A model generated the notes under the pieces. The model did no database searches and had not been told where the DNA came from. It saw only the letters and a program-made list of their open reading frames with translations. From NCBI GenBank assembly GCA_902611465.1, contig CACLZS010000002.1, positions 1-64,000 on the forward strand: a stretch of 64,000 bases of DNA, given 5' to 3'. Made by a program: the position numbers and the translations under genes. Of this stretch, positions 9,889 through 23,517 are shown piece by piece. Every line of letters starts with the position of its first letter. Positions within the stretch are counted from its first letter, which is position 1. Origin of the DNA: an uncultured Pelagibacteraceae bacterium (GTDB lineage: Bacteria; Pseudomonadota; Alphaproteobacteria; Pelagibacterales; Pelagibacteraceae).

Positions 9889-11185
9889 TCACTTTCAATC
9901 CACCCAATTTTGATTTGTTAAACCAAATATCTCCTCCATGAGACTTTATAATATCAGATGATATTGATAAACCTAAACCGACACTCGATTTAGACTCCGA
10001 CCTGCTTTTGTCTATTTTATAGAATGGTTTAGTAATGTTATTAAATTCTGATTTATCTACACCAGGACCATCATCATCAATTGATAAAAAAATAATTGAG
10101 TTTTTTTTTTCTAAATTTACTGATATTTTTTCTGCGTATTTGTTAGAATTATCAATTAAATTAGTAATGCACCTTGTAATTAAATTTTTTCTTCCGTTGA
10201 AATAGATTTTTTTCTTAATTTTTTTGTCAATATTATTATTTTCATACCGTGAAATTATTTCATCTACAAGTTCGGAAATATCAAAGGTTTCAGTTTTATC
10301 TTTTGCTCCTGTGCTTGTGAATTGAAGATATTCATTTAGCATTTTTTCCATTTCGTCAACATCTTTTGAGATTTTTTTTGATAAATTTTTATCTTTGATA
10401 ACAGCGAGCTGTAGTTTTATTCTAGTAAGAGGCGTTCTTAAATCGTGACTAATACCAGATAACATTTCAGATCTTTGATTTAGATGTCTTTGGATTCTTT
10501 TTCTCATTTTTTCAAATTCTAAACCTGCTTTTCTTATTTCCAAAGCTCCAGAAGGTCTAAACTCCTCAATATCTTCACCTCTGCCAAATCTTTCAGATGC
10601 TTGTGCAAGTTTGGTAATTGGTCTTGTTTGATTTTTTAAGAAAATTATTGCTACTGCTATCATTAAAATTGCTGGAACAGTTATCCAAAAAGCAAATATC
10701 CTAATAGAAGATGCTTGAATTCTATCTTTTGGAAAAAATATTTGCAAAACTCCATCTCTAAATTTTATTCTTAAATCCACAACTTCCTTATATGAAATGG
10801 TATTAAACCAATGTTGACCAATTTTAGGTTTCAATTCTCTCCTCAAAGTCCTATCCATAGGACTAAACCATCTTTCAACTTTTATATCAGGTAGTTTTTC
10901 ATTATCTAAAAATCTAACGGAAAAACTAAAATTTTTATTGTAAAGGTCAGTGACTATTTTTTTATTATATTCACTCTCATTGTCATAAATATCAATAATA
11001 GTAACTATTTCACTCACCAGAGCTTTAGTTAAGCCTTTATTTGTTTTAATCCATAAACTGTCAAAAAAAACTAGAGATATAGTGATTTGTAATATCACTA
11101 TTGGGACTGCTACAATTAATAATCCTCTATAAAATAATCTTTTGGGTAATATGTTTTTTAAAAATTTACTCAATCCAAAGAACAT
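9869..11185 (-). CDS. envZ: EnvZ-like membrane sensor histidine kinase
   Basis: Sensor of a two-component pair with the response regulator just upstream, whose end it overlaps by 20 bases. The protein has 438 residues: TM1 about 21-42, periplasmic sensor 43-162, TM2 163-183, HAMP about 184-236, then HisKA with H-box SGISHDLRTPLTR (phosphorylated H247). The HATPase domain has N-box LIDNSNKY, DDDGPGVD and GLGLSISSDIIKSHGG. This layout is EnvZ-like, but the signal sensed is unknown and an osmotic role should not be assumed. Symbol given by architecture and partner. Confidence 0.85.
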   Translation of the reverse strand: MFFGLSKFLKNILPKRLFYRGLLIVAVPIVILQITISLVFFDSLWIKTNKGLTKALVSEIVTIIDIYDNESEYNKKIVTDLYNKNFSFSVRFLDNEKLPDIKVERWFSPMDRTLRRELKPKIGQHWFNTISYKEVVDLRIKFRDGVLQIFFPKDRIQASSIRIFAFWITVPAILMIAVAIIFLKNQTRPITKLAQASERFGRGEDIEEFRPSGALEIRKAGLEFEKMRKRIQRHLNQRSEMLSGISHDLRTPLTRIKLQLAVIKDKNLSKKISKDVDEMEKMLNEYLQFTSTGAKDKTETFDISELVDEIISRYENNNIDKKIKKKIYFNGRKNLITRCITNLIDNSNKYAEKISVNLEKKNSIIFLSIDDDGPGVDKSEFNNITKPFYKIDKSRSESKSSVGLGLSISSDIIKSHGGDIWFNKSKLGGLKVTISLPY

Positions 11186-11843
11186 ACCCTTCTCCTCTTA
11201 TAGTTTGCAAGTATTTGGGACTTTTTGGAGTTTCTTCAATTTTTTTTCTTAATCTAGTAACAATAACATCTATTGATCGTTCTTTACTTAAATCTATTAA
11301 ACTTGCAATTTCATCTCTTGTAAAAATTTTGCCAGGAGAATTTATCATTTTTTCTAAAATTAGTTTTTCTGTACTATTTATTTTTAGTCTTTGGTCATCT
11401 TTAAAGATAAATAGCTTTTTTAGGTCTATTTTTATATTGCCAAATTCAATGACTCTTTTTATTTCTAGTGATTTAGTTTTATTTAAAATATTATTTATTC
11501 TTAAAATTAATTCCTTTGGTTCAAAAGGTTTTGTCAAATAATCGTCTGCACCTACTTCAAGTCCTTCAATTCTTTCAGATGGTTCTCCCTTAGCTGTTAA
11601 TAATAAAATTGGTGTATTAATTTTTTTTTTATAATCCTGAGTAAATTCTAGTCCAGTTTTTCCAGGCATCATTATATCTAGAACTATTAAGTCAAATTTA
11701 ATAATTTTAGTCTTTTCAAAAGCATCGATTGAATCTTTAGCAGTCGAAACAAGATAATTATTTTGGTTTAAATATTCTTTTACTAAATCTCTTATTCTAT
11801 CATCATCATCTACAATTAATATATGGGCTTTAAAATTTTTCAT
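11166..11843 (-). CDS. petR: OmpR/PetR-type response regulator
   Basis: DNA-binding response regulator of 225 residues: receiver domain with acidic pocket DDDD at 12-15 and phosphoacceptor D56 in VLDIMMPG, conserved LLTAKGE and KPF, then an OmpR-type winged helix ending RGEGYVLWIE. It overlaps the MarR-family gene by 14 bases and the kinase by 20, so all three are one transcript. In Rhodobacter capsulatus an OmpR-like PetR is encoded with PetP next to petABC and is needed for respiratory growth. The PetP-like neighbour supports the PetR name; OmpR would be equally acceptable. Confidence 0.82.
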   Translation of the reverse strand: MKNFKAHILIVDDDDRIRDLVKEYLNQNNYLVSTAKDSIDAFEKTKIIKFDLIVLDIMMPGKTGLEFTQDYKKKINTPILLLTAKGEPSERIEGLEVGADDYLTKPFEPKELILRINNILNKTKSLEIKRVIEFGNIKIDLKKLFIFKDDQRLKINSTEKLILEKMINSPGKIFTRDEIASLIDLSKERSIDVIVTRLRKKIEETPKSPKYLQTIRGEGYVLWIE

Positions 11844-12273
11844 TAATTATTTTTTTAAGAACTTTATCGAAACTAACAACATCATTAGAATCTGAACTTA
11901 AAAATGCTTCATAAATTCTTTTCTTTTGTACAGAAAAAATTTCATCAAATATTTTTTCTCCTTCTTCTGTTAAGTATACATGTTTAACTCTTGTATCTAT
12001 TTCATCTCTTTTAAATTCTATGGCCTTGATCTCTACCAAATCATTAAGAACTCTATTTAAACTTTGTTTCGTAACCTTAAGCTTTCTTAATAAGTTTGAA
12101 ATAGTTATACCTTCATACAAAGATATAAGGTGAATTACTTTATTGTGAGCAGTTCCTAAAGCGTGTTTATCTAAAACCTTTTTAGCATCAGCGACAGTTT
12201 CTCTATATCCATTGAATATTTTTTCGATATATTCTTTTAATTGGTGATCTTTCAGATACAAAAGTTTTTTCAT
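11830..12273 (-). CDS. petP: MarR-family transcriptional regulator, PetP-like
   Basis: Winged-helix regulator of 147 residues. The MarR core is clear: a recognition helix in LRKLKVTKQSLNRVLNDLV and a wing ending in TRVKHVYLTEEGEKI. It heads the petP-petR-kinase transcript and is divergent from ilvE with a 61-base gap. PetP of Rhodobacter capsulatus occupies the same position before petR; that parallel, not a specific motif, is the basis for the name. Its ligand and targets are unknown. Confidence 0.78.
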   Translation of the reverse strand: MKKLLYLKDHQLKEYIEKIFNGYRETVADAKKVLDKHALGTAHNKVIHLISLYEGITISNLLRKLKVTKQSLNRVLNDLVEIKAIEFKRDEIDTRVKHVYLTEEGEKIFDEIFSVQKKRIYEAFLSSDSNDVVSFDKVLKKIINEKF

Positions 12274-12287
12274 AATGGTAAGTTATA

Positions 12288-12316
12288 TTGACATATTATA
12301 TATACAAAGATATTTT
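12288..12316 (+). promoter_or_regulatory. Sigma-70 promoter candidate for ilvE
   Basis: A consensus -35 TTGACA at 12288-12293 is separated by 17 bases from TATTTT at 12311-12316, about 19 bases before the ilvE ATG. The same gap must also hold the petP promoter on the other strand, so regulation of the two may be linked. No ribosome binding site of note is seen before ilvE. Confidence 0.45.
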
Positions 12317-12334
12317 TTCTAAAAAATAAATCAA

Positions 12335-13216
12335 ATGATACCTTACGATAAAAGAGACGGAAAAATCTGGTACAATGGTGATCTTGTTGAGTGGCAGGAT
12401 GCAAAGCTGCATGTCATCAGTCATGGACTACACTATGCAAGTTTAGTTTTTGAGGGTGTGAGGGTGTATGATGGTGAAATTTTCAAACTACAAGAACATA
12501 CAGATAGATTATATCATTCGGCTAAAAGAATGGATATGAATATTCCTTACACAAAAGAAGAAATAAACAAAGCTTGTAACCAGATAATAAAAATTCAAAA
12601 TGTACAGAATGGTTATCTAAGACCTTTTGCTTGGAGAGGGAGTGAAATGATGGGTGTATCTGCTCAAAAAACAAAAATAAATGTAGCGGTTGCTACTTGG
12701 GAGTGGGGCGACTATTTCGATCCTAAGTTGAAAATTGAAGGTATTAAATTAAACATTTCTAATTGGAGAAGACCAGCTCCAAATACTATTCCGTGGGATA
12801 GCAAAGCTGCAGGATTGTATATGATTTGTACGCTTTCCAAACATGAGGCTGAAAGACAAGGATATAGCGAGTCATTAATGTTAGATCACGAGGATAATGT
12901 TGCAGAGTCAACGAGTGCAAACATATTTTTTAAAGATAAAAATGGTGAACTTCATACTCCAATTCCAGACTCATTCTTAAATGGTATCACAAGGCAAACT
13001 GTTATTGAATTAGCAAAATCAAAAAATATAAAAGTTCATGAAAGAAAAATTAAACCAGACGAATTAGCAAGTTTTGAGGGATGCTTTTTAACTGGGACAG
13101 CTGCTGAGATAACACCAATTTCCCAAATTGCTGAAAATAACTATAAAGTTTGTGATCTTATTTTAGATTTGTCAGCAAGCTATGGCAAATTAGTAAGAAA
13201 AAAAAAGGCTGCTTAA
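12335..13216 (+). CDS. ilvE: Branched-chain amino acid aminotransferase
   Basis: PLP enzyme for the last step of leucine, isoleucine and valine synthesis. The protein has 293 residues, fold-type IV. HGLHYASLVFEGVRVYDG is the family N-terminal signature, the PLP lysine lies in PWDSKAAGLYM, and VAESTSANIFF and FLTGTAAEITPI form the cofactor and substrate sites. It is transcribed alone, divergent from petP, and shares a palindromic TTAA stop with the convergent pgsA. D-amino acid transaminase is an alternative within the fold, but the length and motifs favour IlvE. Confidence 0.93.
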   Translation: MIPYDKRDGKIWYNGDLVEWQDAKLHVISHGLHYASLVFEGVRVYDGEIFKLQEHTDRLYHSAKRMDMNIPYTKEEINKACNQIIKIQNVQNGYLRPFAWRGSEMMGVSAQKTKINVAVATWEWGDYFDPKLKIEGIKLNISNWRRPAPNTIPWDSKAAGLYMICTLSKHEAERQGYSESLMLDHEDNVAESTSANIFFKDKNGELHTPIPDSFLNGITRQTVIELAKSKNIKVHERKIKPDELASFEGCFLTGTAAEITPISQIAENNYKVCDLILDLSASYGKLVRKKKAA

Positions 13217-13791
13217 TCTTTGTTATCTTCAGATATCGCGTGATCTATACCTTTCCTTAAATATTCATATCCAGTATATAAAGTAAGAAAAGCAGACAGC
13301 CATAATAAAATAATTCCAATTGTTTGAGCATTATAGTCTTGGAAATTTACAATTTTATTTCCAGTTTCTCCAGTGAGCAAAACAGAAATACAAAACATTT
13401 GAAGAAAAGTTTTTACTTTTGCTAGACTTGAAACTGGAAGTTTGACACTTCCTTTAGCTAAAAATTCCCTTAAACCAGAAATTAATACCTCTCTCGTAAG
13501 TATTATTATTGCAGCAATAACTTCATAGTTTTTAATAGTTCCATCCATAACAAGCAATATTAGTGCAGTAGCTACTATAATTTTATCAGCAATTGGATCT
13601 AATAACTCTCCAAGTTTAGACTCTTCCTTAAACATTCTTGCTAATAATCCGTCTAAGAAGTCAGTAAATGAGGCAACAACAAATAGTGCAAAAGGAATTA
13701 CATCTCCATAAAAACCTGGTAAATAAAATGCAAATACAAATATAGGAACAATTATAATTCTACCAATAGTAAGATAATTTGGAATTTTCAT
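13213..13791 (-). CDS. pgsA: CDP-diacylglycerol-glycerol-3-phosphate 3-phosphatidyltransferase
   Basis: Membrane enzyme making phosphatidylglycerol phosphate, the committed step to phosphatidylglycerol (also the lipid donor for Lgt). The protein has 192 residues and about five to six hydrophobic segments. The CDP-alcohol phosphotransferase motif D-x2-DG-x2-AR-x8-G-x3-D-x3-D is complete, running from DFLDGLLAR to GELLDPIADK. It lies 3 bases after uvrC, a pairing common in proteobacteria, and overlaps ilvE by four bases at the shared stop. Confidence 0.94.
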   Translation of the reverse strand: MKIPNYLTIGRIIIVPIFVFAFYLPGFYGDVIPFALFVVASFTDFLDGLLARMFKEESKLGELLDPIADKIIVATALILLVMDGTIKNYEVIAAIIILTREVLISGLREFLAKGSVKLPVSSLAKVKTFLQMFCISVLLTGETGNKIVNFQDYNAQTIGIILLWLSAFLTLYTGYEYLRKGIDHAISEDNKD

Positions 13792-13794
13792 ATA

Positions 13795-15630
13795 TTACTC
13801 GTGGAAGTAATTATATATCTTTTTTGCAACTTTTTCCTCAACTCCTTCGACTGTTTTTATCTCATCTAAGCTTGCGGATTCTACTGCTCTTGCTGAGCCA
13901 AAGTGATTTAAAAGTGCCCTTTTTCTTATAGATCCAATTCCATCAATTTGATCAAGTAAAGACCTACTAATACCTTTCTTTCTCTTCGCCCTGTGTGCAC
14001 TTATTGCAAATCTATGTGACTCATCTCTTAATCTTTGTAAGAAAAAGAGGGTAGGGTCATTTTTTTCAAACTTAAATTCTTTACCATTATGAAAAAATGT
14101 TTCATTACCACTATTCCTAAATTTACCTTTTGCAATTGCGATCATTGGAATATCATGTAATCCTAATTCATTAAGTGTTTCTCTGGCTACTGAGTATTGT
14201 CCTTTACCACCGTCAACTATTACTAAGTCTGGCATTGTTAAATAATTATCTTTTTCTTGAACAGCTCTTTTAAATCTTCTATTTAAAACTTCTCGCATCA
14301 TTCCGTAATCATCTTGTTCATTTTTCTTAATTTTAATATTAAATTTTCTATACCTTTTTTTAATAAAACCCTCATCACCAAAAGTAATAAGTGCACCAAC
14401 ACTATTAGTCCCTTGGATATGACTGTTATCATAAACCTCAACTAGATTAATATTGTTTTCTAAATTAAATTTTTTAGAAACATTTTCAAACAACTCTTTA
14501 TTATTTTGGCTCTCATAAATTTTTCTATTTAAGCTATCTTTTGCATTTTTTAGAGCTTGATTTACAACTTTTAGTTTAGAACCTCTTTTTGCAACAGAAA
14601 TGTTTATTTCTTTATTTTCTTTTTGGGAAAGTGTTTTTTCGATTAGGACTTTTTCCTTAATTTCTTCACTTAAGATAATGGAGCTTGGTACACTTTTGTT
14701 TTCATAAAATTGAGAAACAAAAGAATTCAAAATTTCTTTTAGGTTATCGTCTGGGTCGTGTTTAGGAAAAAAGGCTTGGTTTCCCCAGTTTTGTTTTGAT
14801 CTATAGAAAAATACTTGAATACAAGTCTTTCCAGACTCTTTGTATCCAGCTATAACATCTGCTTCAACTAAATTTGCCTCATTTATTCTTTGAGATGATT
14901 GAATAATATTTAAAGATTTAATTCTATCTCTCAATATTGCAGCTTTTTCAAAATCTAAATCAGAACTTGCCTTTTCCATTTGTCCTGACAAATTTTTTTG
15001 TATCTTTCTTGATTTACCAGATACAAATTCAATTGCGCTATCAACTGATAGCTTATAATCATCTTTTTCTATATATCCAACACATGGACCAGAACATCTC
15101 TTGATTTGATAAAGGATGCACGGTCTTTCTCTTTTTTTAAATACTGTATCATCACAAACTCTTAGTTGAAAAATTTTCTGGATCATTTTAATAGTCCAAT
15201 TAGCAGATCCAGCTGAAGCGAAAGGTCCAAAGTAAAAACCTTGTCTAGTTTTTTTTCCTCTATGTCTTCTAATTTGAGGCCATTTATCCTCATTTCCAAT
15301 AAAAATAAATGGAAATGATTTATCGTCGCGTAAAAGTATATTGAATTTAGGTTTATATTTTTTTATTAAGTTTGCCTCTAGTAGAAGTGCTTCACTCTCA
15401 TTAGAGGTACTTGTGATCTCAATTTTCCTTGTTTGAGATAGCATTCTCTCAGTTCTAATAATATGATTTTTCTCCGAAACATAACTTTTTAATCTGTTGG
15501 GTAAATTTTTTGCTTTACCAACATAAAGTATCACATTCTTTTCATTTAACATTCTGTATACACCAGGAAGCTTGGGTATAAGTGGTAGCTCTTTTTTAAT
15601 TGCTTCTTTGCCTATATCAGAACTTATCAT
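13795..15630 (-). CDS. uvrC: Excinuclease ABC subunit C
   Basis: Makes the dual incisions in nucleotide excision repair, working with UvrB encoded in the same run. The protein has 611 residues, full length. An N-terminal GIY-YIG nuclease domain ([20 protein letters not shown]) is followed by a Cys cluster ([18 protein letters not shown]), a UVR motif ([12 protein letters not shown]), the RNase H-like nuclease domain ([15 protein letters not shown] and VIVDGGKGQ) and terminal helix-hairpin-helix repeats. It overlaps folB by 14 bases, showing coupling to the folate genes. Confidence 0.97.
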   Translation of the reverse strand: MISSDIGKEAIKKELPLIPKLPGVYRMLNEKNVILYVGKAKNLPNRLKSYVSEKNHIIRTERMLSQTRKIEITSTSNESEALLLEANLIKKYKPKFNILLRDDKSFPFIFIGNEDKWPQIRRHRGKKTRQGFYFGPFASAGSANWTIKMIQKIFQLRVCDDTVFKKRERPCILYQIKRCSGPCVGYIEKDDYKLSVDSAIEFVSGKSRKIQKNLSGQMEKASSDLDFEKAAILRDRIKSLNIIQSSQRINEANLVEADVIAGYKESGKTCIQVFFYRSKQNWGNQAFFPKHDPDDNLKEILNSFVSQFYENKSVPSSIILSEEIKEKVLIEKTLSQKENKEINISVAKRGSKLKVVNQALKNAKDSLNRKIYESQNNKELFENVSKKFNLENNINLVEVYDNSHIQGTNSVGALITFGDEGFIKKRYRKFNIKIKKNEQDDYGMMREVLNRRFKRAVQEKDNYLTMPDLVIVDGGKGQYSVARETLNELGLHDIPMIAIAKGKFRNSGNETFFHNGKEFKFEKNDPTLFFLQRLRDESHRFAISAHRAKRKKGISRSLLDQIDGIGSIRKRALLNHFGSARAVESASLDEIKTVEGVEEKVAKKIYNYFHE

Positions 15631-16042
15631 GACTTCTTTTTTTTGAAATTTGAATACCTACGGAAGAGCAATCTTTCATAATTTCTAATTTCTCAATTTG
15701 AAGACTTATTTTATCAATTCTTTTATCTTTGAATAGTTCATCGAATACATCTTCCGCTAATGTTTCTAAAAAATTATAATGTTTATTTTTGATTAATTTT
15801 TTTATCAATCTTACAATTTTTGCATAATTTACAATTGATTTTATATCTTTATCGTCAGAAGGCTTCTTATCCTCGTAATTTACTTCTATATTAAATTTTA
15901 CTTTTTGAGGTTTTTCTTTTTCAAAGTCAAAATAACCAAGTTTTAAATCCAGAATAAGTTCTTTAATGATTACTTTTTTTTCGTAATTAAAAAGACTTTT
16001 GTTATTGCTAATTTTAATGATTTTAAAATTATTTTTTTTCAT
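15617..16042 (-). CDS. folB: Dihydroneopterin aldolase
   Basis: Converts 7,8-dihydroneopterin to 6-hydroxymethyl-dihydropterin in folate synthesis. The protein has 141 residues, with an N-terminal extension of about 20 residues before the usual start of the domain. The T-fold shows [24 protein letters not shown], the conserved [10 protein letters not shown] glutamate segment and [12 protein letters not shown]. It is sandwiched between a pteridine-reductase-like gene (4-base overlap) and uvrC (14-base overlap). Context with the reductase strengthens a pterin role over the related epimerase FolX. Confidence 0.87.
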   Translation of the reverse strand: MKKNNFKIIKISNNKSLFNYEKKVIIKELILDLKLGYFDFEKEKPQKVKFNIEVNYEDKKPSDDKDIKSIVNYAKIVRLIKKLIKNKHYNFLETLAEDVFDELFKDKRIDKISLQIEKLEIMKDCSSVGIQISKKRSHDKF

Positions 16043-16772
16043 TCTTTAGCACCCATAATGTCAGGTGTTTGCCAATTTAAATTTTGACCACTATCTATTG
16101 CTAGCACCTGTCCAGTAATAGATATATTTTTAATGAAAAAGTCAACCGCGTTGCATATTTGCTCAACATCTACTTGTTTTTTGAGAGGTGTTGCCATGTA
16201 TTGCTTTTTAAAATGTTTTTCACTTTGTCTCTTATTTTTAATTGTAGGACCAGGGGCAATTCCATTAACTCTTATTTTTGGCGCCAAGCTCATGGCACTA
16301 GTTTTTGTAAGGGTATAAAGTCCAGTTTTACTTATGGTATATGAAAAAAAATAGGGAGTAAGTTTAAAAACTCTTTGATCAATTATATTAATAATATTAT
16401 TGTTTTTAGTCTTAATATTTTTAGCAAATTCTTTTGATAAAAGCGCAGGTGTTCTTAGATTTGTTCTTAAATGTTGTCCCCAACTATCTGTATTAAAGTT
16501 TTCTAATTTATCATTTTCAAACAGAGAAGCATTATTTATCAAACAATCAAAATATTTTAATTTGGATTTAGCAAATTTAACAATCTTATTTACATCGCTT
16601 TCAACACTTAGATCTCCTTTAACTAAATAAACTTTGGTATCTTTTGTAGATAATTCTTTTTTAAGTTTTTCAGCCTTTGCTTTTGATTTGTTATAATGAA
16701 TTACGATTTCTACTCCCTTGCCTGAAAGTTTTCTAGCTATGGCAGCACCAATTCTAGTGGCTCCACCAGTAA

Positions 16773-16794
<22 letters not shown>
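16039..16794 (-). CDS. SDR oxidoreductase of the pteridine reductase / FolM type
   Basis: Short-chain reductase of 251 residues with features of the PTR1/FolM branch. The cofactor loop is TGGATRIG (9-16), matching the TGxxxRxG form of PTR1. The usual catalytic serine is an aspartate, D139, followed 13 residues later by Y152 in YTISK with K156; PTR1 has D-Y-K with the same spacing. NNAS (87-90) and RVNGIAPGP are standard SDR motifs. It overlaps folB by four bases. Likely reduces dihydropterin or dihydrofolate, possibly substituting for FolA. Function is inferred; family placement is good. Confidence 0.8.
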
Positions 16795-21185
<4,391 letters not shown>

Positions 21186-21196
21186 TTCTTTGAAAA

Positions 21197-21580
21197 TTAT
21201 TTAGTTTTTTTCTTTTTCTCTAAACCAAATAATGGAGAGTTTCTAAATCTTAAAACAAGAATTGCTATAGCGATTAAAACAATGGCACCTGCTTCATATA
21301 ATAATACTTCTGGATTAATTGATTTTCCTTGTAAAATTATAAATCTAGAAAGGGCAGTAATTGCAATAAATAACGGGAGAGTTATTTGAATTGACTGACT
21401 TTCCCAAAATACTCTTACCATTGCTAAAACTTCTAGGTATAGGAAAAGTAAAAGCAAATCGGCTAAAGTAACTTTTTGAACAACTATCATTTGATATATT
21501 TCGATACCAAATGCTATAATTGTAGCAGCAAGTATAATTACCAAAGCAATTAATTGGATTTGTTTTACTATATTTTCCAT
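21197..21580 (-). CDS. PsiE-like membrane protein
   Basis: Small integral membrane protein of 127 residues with four hydrophobic helices (about 10-32, 37-58, 66-84 and 90-112) and a basic C-terminus ending in a KKKKTK stretch. LLLFLYLEVLAM and the following helix resemble the phosphate-starvation-inducible PsiE family. The biochemical role of that family is unknown. It lies between trxB (24 bases upstream) and the SDR gene on the same strand. No regulatory site such as a Pho box was recognised in the short gap. Confidence 0.7.
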   Translation of the reverse strand: MENIVKQIQLIALVIILAATIIAFGIEIYQMIVVQKVTLADLLLLFLYLEVLAMVRVFWESQSIQITLPLFIAITALSRFIILQGKSINPEVLLYEAGAIVLIAIAILVLRFRNSPLFGLEKKKKTK

Positions 21581-21604
21581 GGATAACTTATAAATGATCT
21601 TAAA

Positions 21605-22552
21605 TTAATTTGAAGCTAAAAATTTTTCTGCTTCTAGAGCAGCCATACAGCCCATTCCTGCTGCTGTTACTGCTTGTCTAAAAATTTTGTCTTTAACATC
21701 TCCGGCAGCATAAACACCTGGAACATTTGTTTCAGTAGAATCACTTTTTGTAATTAGATAACCTGTATTATCCATTTCTAATTGATCTTTAAATAGTGAA
21801 GTAGCAGGGTCATGACCAATAGCTATAAATAAACCATCAATTTTTAGCTCTGACATTTCATTAGTTTTAGTATTTTTAATTTTTAAACCTTTCACATTTC
21901 TCGGTTCTTCATCCCCAATCACTTCTTCAACAACAGAGTCCCAGATAATTTCAATTTTTTTGTTTTCCATTAATTTTTTTTGCAAAAGTTTTTCTGCTCT
22001 AAGTTCATTTCTTCTGTGAATTAACTGCACTTTTGATGCAAATTTTGTAAGAAACATTGCCTCCTCAACTGCGGCATTACCACCTCCAACTACTGCTACT
22101 GTTTTATCTTTAAAAAAGAAACCATCACATGTTGCACATGCCGAAACTCCAAATCCTTTAAATTTTTCTTCAGACTCTATGTTTAACCATCTTGCTTGAG
22201 CACCTGTTGAAATTATAATCGAGTCTGCAGTATATTTTTGCCCACCATCGCCGATGGCTTCAAAAGGTTTAGATTTTAAATTTACTGATTGAATATGATC
22301 TTCAACTAAATCAGTTCCTACTGCTTTTGCTTGCTCTCTCATTTGTTCCATTAACCATGGTCCTTGTATAACATCAGCAAAACCCGGATAGTTCTCAACA
22401 TCAGTTGTAATTGTTAGTTGACCACCTGGCTGCATTCCTGCAACTAGCATTGGTTTCAGCATAGCTCTTGCAGCATAAACTGCAGCAGTGTAGCCCGCTG
22501 GACCTGATCCAATTATTAACACTTTTGTATGTTTAGTTGGTTTTTCACTCAT
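21605..22552 (-). CDS. trxB: Thioredoxin-disulfide reductase
   Basis: FAD-dependent enzyme that reduces thioredoxin with NADPH. The protein has 315 residues, standard for the low-molecular-weight type. The FAD loop GSGPAG is at 15-20, the redox-active CATC at 139-142 and the NADPH loop is VGGGNAAVEEA. The C-terminal FAD motif GVYAAGDVKDK is intact. The start is only 20 bases from the divergent ELM1-family gene, so at least one promoter must overlap coding sequence. Confidence 0.95.
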   Translation of the reverse strand: MSEKPTKHTKVLIIGSGPAGYTAAVYAARAMLKPMLVAGMQPGGQLTITTDVENYPGFADVIQGPWLMEQMREQAKAVGTDLVEDHIQSVNLKSKPFEAIGDGGQKYTADSIIISTGAQARWLNIESEEKFKGFGVSACATCDGFFFKDKTVAVVGGGNAAVEEAMFLTKFASKVQLIHRRNELRAEKLLQKKLMENKKIEIIWDSVVEEVIGDEEPRNVKGLKIKNTKTNEMSELKIDGLFIAIGHDPATSLFKDQLEMDNTGYLITKSDSTETNVPGVYAAGDVKDKIFRQAVTAAGMGCMAALEAEKFLASN

Positions 22553-22572
22553 AGAGGTCTATATAGTTAATA

Positions 22573-23517
22573 ATGAGCAAATTAAAAGGTATTTTATTGA
22601 CCGAGGGTATGCACGGAATGCTGAGCCAGGTTGAAGGCTTAGCTAAAGCTTTAGACATAGATTTTACTCACCACAAGGTTGAACTAAATAATTTATGGAA
22701 GTTAATTCCACCCAAATTTACTCCAATTTCTCAAAAAGTTTATAAAAAAATAAATCATTCAGATTATGATTTAATAATATCTTGTGGCCGAAAAAGCATA
22801 ATTCCATCTATTCATTTAAAAGGTATTTCAAACAAAAAAGTTTTAAATATCCATATTCAAGACCCGAGAATTAACTTTAATTACTTTGATTTTATAGTGG
22901 CCCCAGAACATGATGGAATTAACGGCTCCAATGTCATTACTACAAAAGGTGCTCTTCATTACCTTACAGAAATTGAAATAGTTGAGAATAAGAATTATTT
23001 AAACTCTTTTATAAAAAAAGATGATAGAAAAATTTGGTGTTTAATAATGGGTGGACCAACAAAATACTATGATTATTCAACAAAAAATATGAAACATATT
23101 TTTTCAATTTTTTACAAACTTTTGAAAAAACACAAATTTCAACTTGTTGTGATACCTTCAATGAGAACTCCACTAAACACAATTCACTATGCTAAAGAAT
23201 TTTTTGGTGAAAATCATACCGTTATTATGAACGTTGATAAAAAAGCTTACTTATCAGCCTTGGCCATTTCTGAAAATATTGTTGTTACATGTGACTCTAG
23301 CTCAATGATTTCAGAAGCTGCTTTAACAGGAAAACCTATTTATATTGCAAATATTTTGCCTAGAAAAAATGATATAAGATTTCAAAGATTTAGAAATTTA
23401 TTTAGAGAATTAAATATCACTAGAAATCTTGGGGAAGATATGGAAACTTGGACCTATCAAAAACTTGATGAAACTAATAGGGTAGCAAAAATCATAAAAG
23501 AGAGAACAAGTAACTAA
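22573..23517 (+). CDS. ELM1-family (DUF1022) glycosyltransferase-like protein
   Basis: 314-residue protein of the family named after plant mitochondrial fission factor ELM1 and widespread in alphaproteobacteria. Visible matches are LLTEGMHGMLSQVEGLAKAL at the N-terminus, DLIISCGRKSIIP, VLNIHIQDPR, the WCLIMGGPTKYY segment and VTCDSSSMISEAALTGKPIYI, which looks like the sugar-nucleotide-binding part of a GT-B fold. The bacterial function is unknown. It shares its last base with the start of the 2OG oxygenase gene, so the two are translationally coupled. Confidence 0.8.
   Translation: MSKLKGILLTEGMHGMLSQVEGLAKALDIDFTHHKVELNNLWKLIPPKFTPISQKVYKKINHSDYDLIISCGRKSIIPSIHLKGISNKKVLNIHIQDPRINFNYFDFIVAPEHDGINGSNVITTKGALHYLTEIEIVENKNYLNSFIKKDDRKIWCLIMGGPTKYYDYSTKNMKHIFSIFYKLLKKHKFQLVVIPSMRTPLNTIHYAKEFFGENHTVIMNVDKKAYLSALAISENIVVTCDSSSMISEAALTGKPIYIANILPRKNDIRFQRFRNLFRELNITRNLGEDMETWTYQKLDETNRVAKIIKERTSN

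Noticed and set aside
11101..11541. Plus-strand frame of 146 codons opposite the kinase/regulator junction
   Set aside because: Antisense to two well-supported signalling genes and without recognisable motifs; a shadow frame.
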